A stretch of DNA of 21,347 nucleotides from Gemmatimonadaceae bacterium (GTDB taxonomy: Bacteria; Gemmatimonadota; Gemmatimonadetes; Gemmatimonadales; Gemmatimonadaceae). Positions 14,193 through 21,120 of this stretch are shown in pieces. Location: assembly GCA_025936015.1 (NCBI GenBank), contig JAICUE010000007.1:1-21347 (forward strand), given 5' to 3'. The translations under genes and the position numbers were made by a program. The notes under the pieces were generated by a model. That model was not told the origin of the DNA. It saw nothing but the letters and a program-made list of their open reading frames with translations, and did no database searches. The number at the start of each line of letters is the position of its first letter. The first letter of the stretch is position 1.

Positions 14193-14312
14193 CGTCGTAT
14201 CCTCTGGTTGGGGTTGGTTGCGGAGCGCGGAGGACGCTTCACGTGGTCGAAGATCTCTGGGCTCTACTTACACGTCGAACGAGTAGACGCCAGATCGACA
14301 CGCGATCGGGGA

Positions 14313-14318
14313 TATATT
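14313..14318 (+). promoter_or_regulatory. Candidate -10 TATATT in an AT-rich island
   Basis: GATATATTTTTT stands out in a GC-rich 168-base divergent region between the DGPF gene and the reductase. TATATT matches 5 of 6 bases of the sigma-70 -10 and lies 43 bases before the GTG. No good -35 is visible at the proper spacing. Confidence 0.35.
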
Positions 14319-14360
14319 TTTTCCGGGGTTCGGTGCGCGGTCCGCGAACAGGGAGCGACG

Positions 14361-15032
14361 GTGAAGATCGGGATCATTGGAGCCGGGCACATCGGCGGGA
14401 CATTGACTCGGCGGTTGGCAAAGCTTGGACACGACGTCTCGGTCGCGAACTCGCGCGGCCCGGAGACGCTCACCGAGCTTGCGACGGAGAGCGGCGCGAA
14501 AGCCGTGACGATTACCGACGCTGCGCGGGGGAAGGACGTCGTGATCGTCGCGATACCGGAGAAGAACGTACCGGCGCTGCCCAACAATCTCGTCACCGGG
14601 CTACCGGAGACCGCGGTCGTGATCGACACGGGCAACTACTATCCGCGCCGCGACGGGCGCATCGACGCCATCGAGTCGGGGACTACGGAAAGCCGGTGGG
14701 TCTCGCAGCAGTTGGGGCGACCGGTGGTGAAGACCTTCAACAACATTTACGCGCAGCACCTCATGGATCGCGGACGCCCGGCCGGGGCGCGCGATCGCAT
14801 CGCCCTCCCTGTCGCCGGCGATGACAAGCGTGCGAAGGACGTCGTAATCCGCCTGCTCGACGAGCTCGGATTCGACGGAGTCGATGCGGGCGGGCTCGAC
14901 GATTCGTGGCGGCAGCAGCCGGGCTCGCCGGTGTATGGAACCGACTTCGATGTGGCCGGGGTGAAGCGCGCGCTCGCCGAAGCGTCGCCGACGCGGCCAC
15001 CAGATTTCCGGGCAGGGCCGACAAAAGCCTGA
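14361..15032 (+). CDS. NAD(P)-binding reductase, NADPH:F420 reductase-like (F420_oxidored family)
   Basis: The 223-residue product starts at GTG, with GGGAG 5 bases upstream. The first residues form a Rossmann nucleotide site, KIGIIGAGHIGGTL (GxGxxG at 7-12), followed by VANSRGPETL, which places Ser/Arg after strand 2 and favours NADP(H). KDVVIVAIPEKNVPALP and VVIDTGNYYPRRDG follow, then VVKTFNNIYAQHLMDRGRP, matching the NADPH-dependent F420 reductase and STEAP-like reductase pattern. True F420 use cannot be shown from sequence, and no F420 biosynthesis gene is in the window. It is divergent from the DGPF gene and stands 163 bases before the TonB receptor start; I see no hairpin in between, only low-complexity GC-rich sequence. 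Confidence 0.83.
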   Translation: MKIGIIGAGHIGGTLTRRLAKLGHDVSVANSRGPETLTELATESGAKAVTITDAARGKDVVIVAIPEKNVPALPNNLVTGLPETAVVIDTGNYYPRRDGRIDAIESGTTESRWVSQQLGRPVVKTFNNIYAQHLMDRGRPAGARDRIALPVAGDDKRAKDVVIRLLDELGFDGVDAGGLDDSWRQQPGSPVYGTDFDVAGVKRALAEASPTRPPDFRAGPTKA

Positions 15033-15195
15033 CGCGGCGAATCGCGGCGGGTGCGTCGGCAATATTCCGCGATCATGTCCCGCTGCTCTATTGTAGGGGA
15101 ACGAGCGCGGCGCCTCGACGGTTGGTTGGCACGACTGGACCGCGCTCCACCCGGTGTGCGTGTCGTCGATTCGTCCTCCTCCACTGGAGACTACA

Positions 15196-17853
15196 ATGCA
15201 CTCCCATGTCAGAAGCCGCATCGCTCGCGTCATCGCGACGACCGCGGCGTTCGTCGTCGCCGTTCCTCTCGCGGCGCAGCAGCTCACCGTCGTCGCGGGC
15301 ACCGTTACCGATGCGGCGAGCGGCCGGCCGATCCAGGGGGCGAGCGTCACCCTCGGCGCTACGCGCGAAGGCGCGATGACCGATGCCGATGGTCGCTATC
15401 GCTTCACAGCGACGCCGGGCCGGTACCTGCTGCGCGCGCGTTATGTCGGCTACGTGATGGCGGCGGACAGCGTGACGATTCCGGCGGGACAGCTCTCGAC
15501 GCACGACTTCACCCTGAAGGCGGCGCTCACTTCGCTCGATCAGGTTGTCGTCACGGGAACGCGCCAGCAGAATCGCACCGCGGTCGAGGCACCGGTGCCG
15601 GTCGACGTGTTCACCGCGGCGGAGATCAGGCAGAGTGGTCGCACCGAGACGAGCCAGATCCTCGAGCTGCTCGCGCCATCGGTGAACTTTCCGCGGCCGA
15701 CCGTCACTGACGGCACCGATCACATCCGCCCGATCACGCTGCGCGGATTGAACTCCGACCAGGTGCTCGTGCTCGTGAACGGGAAGCGCCGGCACAACAG
15801 CTCACTGGTCAACATCAACGGAAGTGTCGGCCGCGGATCGATGGCGGTGGACCTCAACGCGATTCCGCCGAGCGCGATCGATCACATCGAGATCCTGCGC
15901 GACGGCGCGGCGGCGCAGTACGGTTCCGACGCGATCGCCGGAGTCATCAACATCATCCTCAAGTCCGACGCGCCGAACTCACTCTCCGCGCAGGTGGGCC
16001 GGACGAACGAGTCGGATGGATTGAGCGAGGTGATCGACGGCAGCTACAGCGCGGCGATGCCGCGCAGCGGGTTCTTCAACATCAGCGGCGAGCTGCGCAA
16101 TCGCGACAGCACCAACCGCGCAGGCCTGGACACGCGGCAGCAGTATTTCGCTGGCGATTCGCGCAACGGGACCCCGGTGCTCAACAGCTGGGTCGGCGAT
16201 CCGCAGATCAAGGGCGGCTCGGGGATGTTCAATCTCGGGATCCCGATGGCCGGGACGATGCAGTTCTACGCCTTTGGCGGACTGTCGTACTCGAACGGGC
16301 TCGCCGCCGGATTCTTCCGCCGGCCTAACGATGACCGCACCGTCCGGGCGATCTACCCTAACGGTTATCTCCCGCTGATCGAGAGCCACATCTGGGACGG
16401 TTCGGTTTCGGCGGGGGTGAAGGGGACCGCGGCGAGCTGGGACTGGGATCTCGGCACCGTGTATGGGCGCAACAACTTCCGCTACGATGTCGACCATAGC
16501 GTGAACGTCTCGTACGGGGCCGCCAGCCAGACGCAGTTCTACGCCGGCACCATGATCTTCGACCAGTCGACGACGACGCTCGACGTGCAGCGCAGCTTCG
16601 ACGTCGGCTTCGCGCAGCCGCTGAGCGTGGCGTGGGGCGGCGAATTCCGGCGCGATCATTACGGTCTGCGCGCCGGCGAGCTTGCGTCATACAACGGCGG
16701 CGGACAGCCGATCCTCGACGGTCCCGACTCGGGGAAGGTCGCCGCGATCGGGGCACAGGTGTTCCCCGGCTTCCGTCCGAGTGACGCGACCGACAGGTCG
16801 AGAACGAACGAGGCGGGCTACGTCGACCTCGCGACGAACCTGGTGCCGTCGTGGATGGTCGATGTCGCCGGCCGCGTCGAGCACTACAGCGACTTCGGCA
16901 GCACGACCGACGGCAAGTTCTCGACGCGGTGGGAGCCGATCAAGGGCTACGCGCTGCGCGGCTCGATCAGCAACGGCTTCCGGGCGCCATCGTTAGGCCA
17001 GGAATGGTTCTCGACGACGTCGACGAACTTCATCAACGTGAATGGGACGAGCCAACCGTTCGACATCCGGACCTTCCCGGTGACGAGCCCGCAGGCGAAG
17101 GTCCTCGGCGCCCAGCCGCTGAAGGCGGAGCGGTCGCAGAACTACGGTGCGGGACTGACGATGCAGCCGTCGTCGAACTTCTCGTTCACCGCCGACTACT
17201 ACAAGATCCTGATCAAGGACCGCGTCGTCCTCTCCGGCAACTTCACCGGCGCGGCGATCCAGACGATGCTCGAGAATGCCGGCTTCACCGGCGTGAATGG
17301 CGGTCGCTTCTTCACCAACGCGATCGACACGCGCACCGAGGGCCTCGATCTCGTCGGCCAGACCGGAAAGTCGTTCGGGACGGCGGGGACGCTGCGGCTG
17401 ACGGGGAGCTACAACCACAACTACACGCACGTCACCCGGATCGCGAACACGCCGCCGCAGCTGGCGGCGTTCCAGGCGGTGCTCTTCGACCGGACGCAGG
17501 TCGGCCTGACGGAGGATGCGCAGCCGCACGACAACTTCCGGCTCACCGGTAACTTCGATTACCGTGCACTCGGCCTCGTGCTGTCCGAGGCCCGGTTCGG
17601 TTCGGTGAAGTCGACGGCGACGAGTCCGGCGAACGACCAGGTCTTCGGCGCGAAGTGGATCACCGACGTCTCCGCATCGTTAGGGCTGCGCGGCGCGCTC
17701 CGCCTGACGTTAGGCGCGGACAACGTGTTCAATACCTATCCGGACCAGATCGTCACGCAGAACTCGAGTGGCGGCATCTTCGTCTACAGCGGGCTCTCGC
17801 CGTTCGGCTACAACGGCGCCTTCTATTACGCTCGCCTTTCGTGGGGACTATGA
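15196..17853 (+). CDS. TonB-dependent receptor with N-terminal carboxypeptidase-regulatory-like domain
   Basis: The 885-residue product is an outer-membrane transporter that takes up its ligand using energy passed by TonB. I start at ATG 15196, with GGAG 6 bases upstream, because a signal peptide follows at once (MHSHVRSRIARVIATTAAF, cleavage near residue 27). A GTG at 15154 has no such support. Next come a CarbopepD_reg_2-like domain (about 32-115: VTDAASGRPIQGASVTL, then DADGRYRFTATPGRYLLR), a plug with ITLRGLNSDQVLVLVNGKRR and EILRDGAAAQYGSDAIAGVI, and a 22-strand type barrel with SISNGFRAPSLGQEWF. The chain ends YYARLSWGL. The ATGA overlap with the gamma-glutamyltransferase gene suggests a shared job, perhaps a gamma-glutamyl or peptide-like ligand; this is inference. 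Confidence 0.93.
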   Translation: MHSHVRSRIARVIATTAAFVVAVPLAAQQLTVVAGTVTDAASGRPIQGASVTLGATREGAMTDADGRYRFTATPGRYLLRARYVGYVMAADSVTIPAGQLSTHDFTLKAALTSLDQVVVTGTRQQNRTAVEAPVPVDVFTAAEIRQSGRTETSQILELLAPSVNFPRPTVTDGTDHIRPITLRGLNSDQVLVLVNGKRRHNSSLVNINGSVGRGSMAVDLNAIPPSAIDHIEILRDGAAAQYGSDAIAGVINIILKSDAPNSLSAQVGRTNESDGLSEVIDGSYSAAMPRSGFFNISGELRNRDSTNRAGLDTRQQYFAGDSRNGTPVLNSWVGDPQIKGGSGMFNLGIPMAGTMQFYAFGGLSYSNGLAAGFFRRPNDDRTVRAIYPNGYLPLIESHIWDGSVSAGVKGTAASWDWDLGTVYGRNNFRYDVDHSVNVSYGAASQTQFYAGTMIFDQSTTTLDVQRSFDVGFAQPLSVAWGGEFRRDHYGLRAGELASYNGGGQPILDGPDSGKVAAIGAQVFPGFRPSDATDRSRTNEAGYVDLATNLVPSWMVDVAGRVEHYSDFGSTTDGKFSTRWEPIKGYALRGSISNGFRAPSLGQEWFSTTSTNFINVNGTSQPFDIRTFPVTSPQAKVLGAQPLKAERSQNYGAGLTMQPSSNFSFTADYYKILIKDRVVLSGNFTGAAIQTMLENAGFTGVNGGRFFTNAIDTRTEGLDLVGQTGKSFGTAGTLRLTGSYNHNYTHVTRIANTPPQLAAFQAVLFDRTQVGLTEDAQPHDNFRLTGNFDYRALGLVLSEARFGSVKSTATSPANDQVFGAKWITDVSASLGLRGALRLTLGADNVFNTYPDQIVTQNSSGGIFVYSGLSPFGYNGAFYYARLSWGL

Positions 17854-19595
17854 ATTCACGCTGGATGATCGCGACGGCGGCGGCACTCGCCGCCGTCGCC
17901 TGTCGGGGGACCACCACCGCGGGCGGAACGGTACCGCCCCCGGTGGCGCCGGTCGCGCGGATCCCCGCCGGCTGGACGGTCGGGGATGGGAAGCCGGCGA
18001 CGTTCGCGCCTAACGGCATGGTGGCGAGCAACAGCCGCCTGGCGAGCGAGGCGGGCGTCGAGATCATGCGCCGCGGAGGGAACGCGGTGGACGCGGCAGT
18101 CGCAACCGGCTTCGCGCTGGCGGTCACCTTCCCGCAAGCGGGGAACATCGGCGGGGGCGGCTTCATGCTGATCCGGATGGCCGATGGCCGCGCGGCGGCG
18201 ATCGACTATCGCGAAATCGCTCCGCTCGCCGCGACGCGGAACATGTACATCGACTCGGCGGGGAAGCTGACCGACAAGAGCCGGATCGGCGCGCTCGCGG
18301 CCGGCGTGCCGGGTGCGGTCGCCGGGATGTCGGAAGCGCTGCGAAAGTACGGAACGATGTCGCTGGCGCAGGTGATGGAGCCGGCGATCCGCCTCGCCCG
18401 GGACGGGTTCGTCGTCGACGATGCGCTCGCCGGTGCGATCGCCGGCTCGGCGAAGCTGATCGCCCCCTACGAGGGCGCGTCGCTGTTCCTGCCTAACGGC
18501 GCCCCGCTCGCCGCCGGGGCCCGTCTCGTCCAGCCGGATCTGGCGCGGACGCTGACGATGATCGCCGAGCAGGGACCGGCCGGCTTCTACACGGGTCCGG
18601 TCGCTGACAGCGTCGCCGCCGAGCAGAAGCGCGAGGGCGGGATCATCACCCAGCAGGACCTCGCCCGCTATCGCGCGGCGTGGCGCGAGCCGATCCGCGG
18701 CACCTATCGCGGCGACACGCTGCTGGCGATGCCGCCGTCGTCGAGCGGCGGGATCGCGGCGGTCGAGGCGTTGAACATCCTCGAGCGCTGGCCGCGGCTG
18801 CCGCCGTTAGGCAGCGCCGCGTACGATCATTACGTCGGCGAAGCGTTCCGGTACGCGTTCATCGACCGCAACACCCAGCTCGGTGATCCGGCGTTCGTCG
18901 AGGTCCCGCTCGAGCGGCTGACGAGCAAGCAGTACGCCGATTCGATCTGGCGGACGATCGACGCGACGCGCGCGGCGAAGACCCCGGTCTTCCCCGGCGT
19001 GGCGCGGCACGAGTCGATGGAGACGACGCACTATTCGGTTGTCGATGGCAAGGGGAACGCGGTCTCGACGACGACGACGCTCAACGGCTACTTCGGCGGC
19101 GGCGCCTACGTGCGCGGCGCCGGCTTCTTCCTCAACAACGAGATGGACGACTTCGCCGCGCAGCCGGGAACCCCGAACATGTTCGGGCTGGTGCAGGGCG
19201 AGGCGAACGCGATCGCGCCGGGGAAGCGGATGCTCAGCTCGATGACGCCGAGCATCCTGGTCGGGAAGGACGGGCGGGTGCTGCTCGTCGCCGGCGCGGC
19301 GGGCGGCCCGACGATCACGACGACGACGGTGCAGCTCGTGCTCAACGTGGTCGACAACGGGATGTCGCTGCACGAAGCCATGTCGGCGCCGCGACTGCAC
19401 GAGCAGGCGTGGCCGGACGTGCTGGTGTACGAGGAGGGCGGCATGCTCCCGGCGGTCGCCGATTCACTGCGCGCCGCGGGCTACGAGCTCAAGTCCGTCG
19501 GGCACCTCGCGAACGCGAACGCGGTGATGCGCATGCCTAACGGCTGGGCGGGGATGTCGGAACCACGGAGCAGCGGGGCGGCGGTCGGGTACTGA
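17850..19595 (+). CDS. ggt: Gamma-glutamyltransferase, lipoprotein form
   Basis: The enzyme cleaves or transfers the gamma-glutamyl group of glutathione and related peptides, outside the inner membrane. The ATG at 17850 overlaps the receptor stop (ATGA), giving 581 residues. The N-terminus MNSRWMIATAAALAAVAC is a lipoprotein signal with Cys18, whereas the Escherichia coli enzyme is a soluble periplasmic protein. The proenzyme self-cleaves before Thr392 in ETTHYSVVDGKGNAV, which becomes the catalytic N-terminal threonine of the small subunit. GGNAVDAAVATGFALAV, the oxyanion segment GGGGFML, NNEMDDF, RMLSSMTPSI and the GGPTI loop are all in place, so it should be active. The GGPTI loop differs from the E. 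coli GGSRI. A strong hairpin follows the stop. Confidence 0.94.
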   Translation: MNSRWMIATAAALAAVACRGTTTAGGTVPPPVAPVARIPAGWTVGDGKPATFAPNGMVASNSRLASEAGVEIMRRGGNAVDAAVATGFALAVTFPQAGNIGGGGFMLIRMADGRAAAIDYREIAPLAATRNMYIDSAGKLTDKSRIGALAAGVPGAVAGMSEALRKYGTMSLAQVMEPAIRLARDGFVVDDALAGAIAGSAKLIAPYEGASLFLPNGAPLAAGARLVQPDLARTLTMIAEQGPAGFYTGPVADSVAAEQKREGGIITQQDLARYRAAWREPIRGTYRGDTLLAMPPSSSGGIAAVEALNILERWPRLPPLGSAAYDHYVGEAFRYAFIDRNTQLGDPAFVEVPLERLTSKQYADSIWRTIDATRAAKTPVFPGVARHESMETTHYSVVDGKGNAVSTTTTLNGYFGGGAYVRGAGFFLNNEMDDFAAQPGTPNMFGLVQGEANAIAPGKRMLSSMTPSILVGKDGRVLLVAGAAGGPTITTTTVQLVLNVVDNGMSLHEAMSAPRLHEQAWPDVLVYEEGGMLPAVADSLRAAGYELKSVGHLANANAVMRMPNGWAGMSEPRSSGAAVGY

Positions 19596-19611
19596 CGACA
19601 GCAACCGCGAG

Positions 19612-19650
19612 GCACGAAGGCCATGCACCTCGGTGCGTGGCCTTTCGTGC
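19612..19650 (+). terminator. Long hairpin terminator after ggt
   Basis: GCACGAAGGCCATGCAC pairs with GTGCGTGGCCTTTCGTGC around the loop CTCG, with one bulge and one G-T pair. It starts 16 bases after the ggt stop. The T-tract is short (only GTTCC follows). Confidence 0.72.
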
Positions 19651-19692
19651 GTTCCGGGGGGAGCGACAGCGGGACTGCAACCGCAACCGCTT

Positions 19693-19945
19693 ACCACAGA
19701 GAACGTCCCGGTGGCATCAAGGGAGAGAGTGCACCTGGAAAACACATGCATGACCGAGTGCTGCCGATCGGCTCTGTGATCTCTGTGCACTCTGTGGTTC
19801 AATGCTGTTCGCGAGGAACAGCAACTGCAATTTTACCACAGAGGACACAGGGGGCACAGAGGACTGCACGTGCTCGGTGGTTTGCAGCCGATTCCCGTGC
19901 GTCTTTCGCGGGCCTCTCTGTGAACGGTGCCACTGTGGTTACGGC
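19693..19945. repeat. Inverted arrays of 9-nt NNCACAGAG words (array F)
   Basis: This fills most of the 374-base gap between ggt and the MscS gene. ACCACAGAG stands alone at 19693. CTCTGTG-type words form a 27-base minus-oriented block at 19772-19798. Its 27-base counterpart, ACCACAGAG-GACACAGGG-GGCACAGAG, is at 19835-19861, and a degenerate minus block lies at about 19915-19940. Between the two 27-base arms is a separate perfect hairpin, TGCTGTTC-GCGAG-GAACAGCA (19803-19823). Sequences of the ACCACAGAG type are, to my knowledge, common between genes in many environmental bacteria; their role is not known. Bases 19651-19692 and 19702-19771 show nothing recognisable. Confidence 0.8.
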
Positions 19946-19994
19946 TTCGTTCGCAGGTCCTCGCTGTGGTTACGGCTTCGTTCGCACGTCCTCG
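19933..19994. repeat. 31-bp tandem duplication of the 3' end of the MscS gene
   Basis: CTGTGGTTACGGCTTCGTTC and the next 11 bases (19933-19963) are repeated at 19964-19994 with a single G/C difference. The second copy contains the last codons (EDVRTKP) and the TAA stop of the MscS gene; the first copy lies beyond the stop and would read EDLRTKP-stop. It is a recent duplication of a gene end, fused to the edge of array F. Confidence 0.85.
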
Positions 19995-20959
19995 ATGCGG
20001 ATCGGCGGGAAGCCGACGATCTCGTAGGTGCCCGAGGCGAGGCCGATGTTCGCTGCGTCGAGCTCGCGCAGGATGTCGCGGCTGATTGCGTCCTTGATCC
20101 CGCGCACTCCGCGCTCGGGGACGACGAAGCGCACCGTGATCTCGAGCCAGTTGTCGGTGAGCCGGAAATACGTTGTCGGACCGAGATCGATGTCCTCGGG
20201 AAGGGTGAAGTCGCTGCGCAGCGTCTTCGCCGCCGTGCGTGCTTCCTCGATGAACGGGGCGGTGTGCTTCCGCGCCGCGTCGAGGAGGATCTGCTCGACC
20301 CGGTTGCGGTCGTCGCTGTACTTGGTCGGCATGTGGATCTCTTCCCAGAAGAAGGGGAAGACACGCGTGTAGTTGTAGACCGGCGAATCGAAGATCTTGT
20401 CGTTGGTCACGCGGACGAGACGGCCGGTGTACTGCCGCGCGTTCACCCACACCGCCGGCGGCGCGCCCTGGACTGCGGGCGGTTCGCCCATCTCCATCAC
20501 CGTCGTCTGCATGAAGCCTAACGCGACGACGTCGCCGCGGACCCCGCCCATCGTGATCCGGTCGCCGACGGTGTACACCCGGCCGCGAAGGATGATGAAG
20601 TAGGCGGCGAACGAGGTCACCACCCGCTGCAGCGCGACAGCGATGCCGGCGGTGACGAGGCCGGCCGCGGTGCCGAGCCGGCTCGGGTCGTCGAACCAGA
20701 TCGAGATGATGCCGACGACGAGCACGATCACCGTCAGCAGCTTCACCCCCTGCCGCGACCAGAATGCCGCCCGCCCACCGCTCGCATCGCGGAGGACGAT
20801 GTGGAGGAGAAAGCGGATGACGTAGCTCGCGATGTAGAGCGCGATGATGAAGCCTAACGTCAACAGCAGCTTCCGTCCCGTCAGCGGCCCGATGCCGATG
20901 AGGTGAACGCCGAAGACGCTCGGGCCGGATTGCAGGGCAGCGAAGATGGTCGGCAGCAT
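19970..20959 (-). CDS. Mechanosensitive ion channel family protein (MscS type)
   Basis: The product is 329 residues from the ATG at 20957-20959; an in-frame ATG at 21040 would add 27 polar residues that do not look like a channel N-terminus. Hydrophobic segments are at about 30-55 (LLLTLGFIIALYIASYVIRF), 73-90 (KLLTVIVLVVGIISIWF) and 96-125, the last being the glycine- and alanine-rich pore-lining helix GTAAGLVTAGIAVALQRVV. The beta domain follows with GRVYTVGDRITMGGVRGDVV, then a soluble C-terminal domain. MscS channels open under membrane tension and release solutes during osmotic downshock. The pore motif is intact, so it should be functional; some relatives act as signalling proteins instead. 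There is no clear ribosome binding site. Divergent from the TetR gene. Confidence 0.9.
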   Translation of the reverse strand: MLPTIFAALQSGPSVFGVHLIGIGPLTGRKLLLTLGFIIALYIASYVIRFLLHIVLRDASGGRAAFWSRQGVKLLTVIVLVVGIISIWFDDPSRLGTAAGLVTAGIAVALQRVVTSFAAYFIILRGRVYTVGDRITMGGVRGDVVALGFMQTTVMEMGEPPAVQGAPPAVWVNARQYTGRLVRVTNDKIFDSPVYNYTRVFPFFWEEIHMPTKYSDDRNRVEQILLDAARKHTAPFIEEARTAAKTLRSDFTLPEDIDLGPTTYFRLTDNWLEITVRFVVPERGVRGIKDAISRDILRELDAANIGLASGTYEIVGFPPIRIEDVRTKP

Positions 20960-21101
20960 GACTCGCGTGGCTGGTTGGTCCGCCTCCGCACTGGCACGAT
21001 CGGGACCAGACGATCGCCTCACAAGGCAGGCACGAGGCACTCGACAGCGGTGAAAGGAACGGCAGCCTCACCCCTTGCGTACCCAGGGAATCGAGGTAGT
21101 T

Positions 21102-21107
21102 TATATT
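21102..21107 (+). promoter_or_regulatory. Candidate -10 TATATT before the TetR gene
   Basis: The region just before the ATG at 21121 is AT-rich (GTTTATATTTCAGTTTAACC). TATATT matches 5 of 6 -10 bases, which would start transcription only 6-8 bases before the ATG. GTTTA occurs twice, 12 bases apart. No Shine-Dalgarno is present. Confidence 0.4.
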
Positions 21108-21120
21108 TCAGTTTAACCAA

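Noticed and set aside
13722..14360. Upstream extension of the reductase frame
   Set aside because: It lies antisense to the DGPF gene; the GTG at 14361 has a ribosome binding site and starts exactly at the Rossmann fold.
15154..15195. GTG start for the TonB receptor at 15154
   Set aside because: The added 14 residues precede the signal peptide and have no ribosome binding site, while ATG 15196 has GGAG 6 bases upstream.
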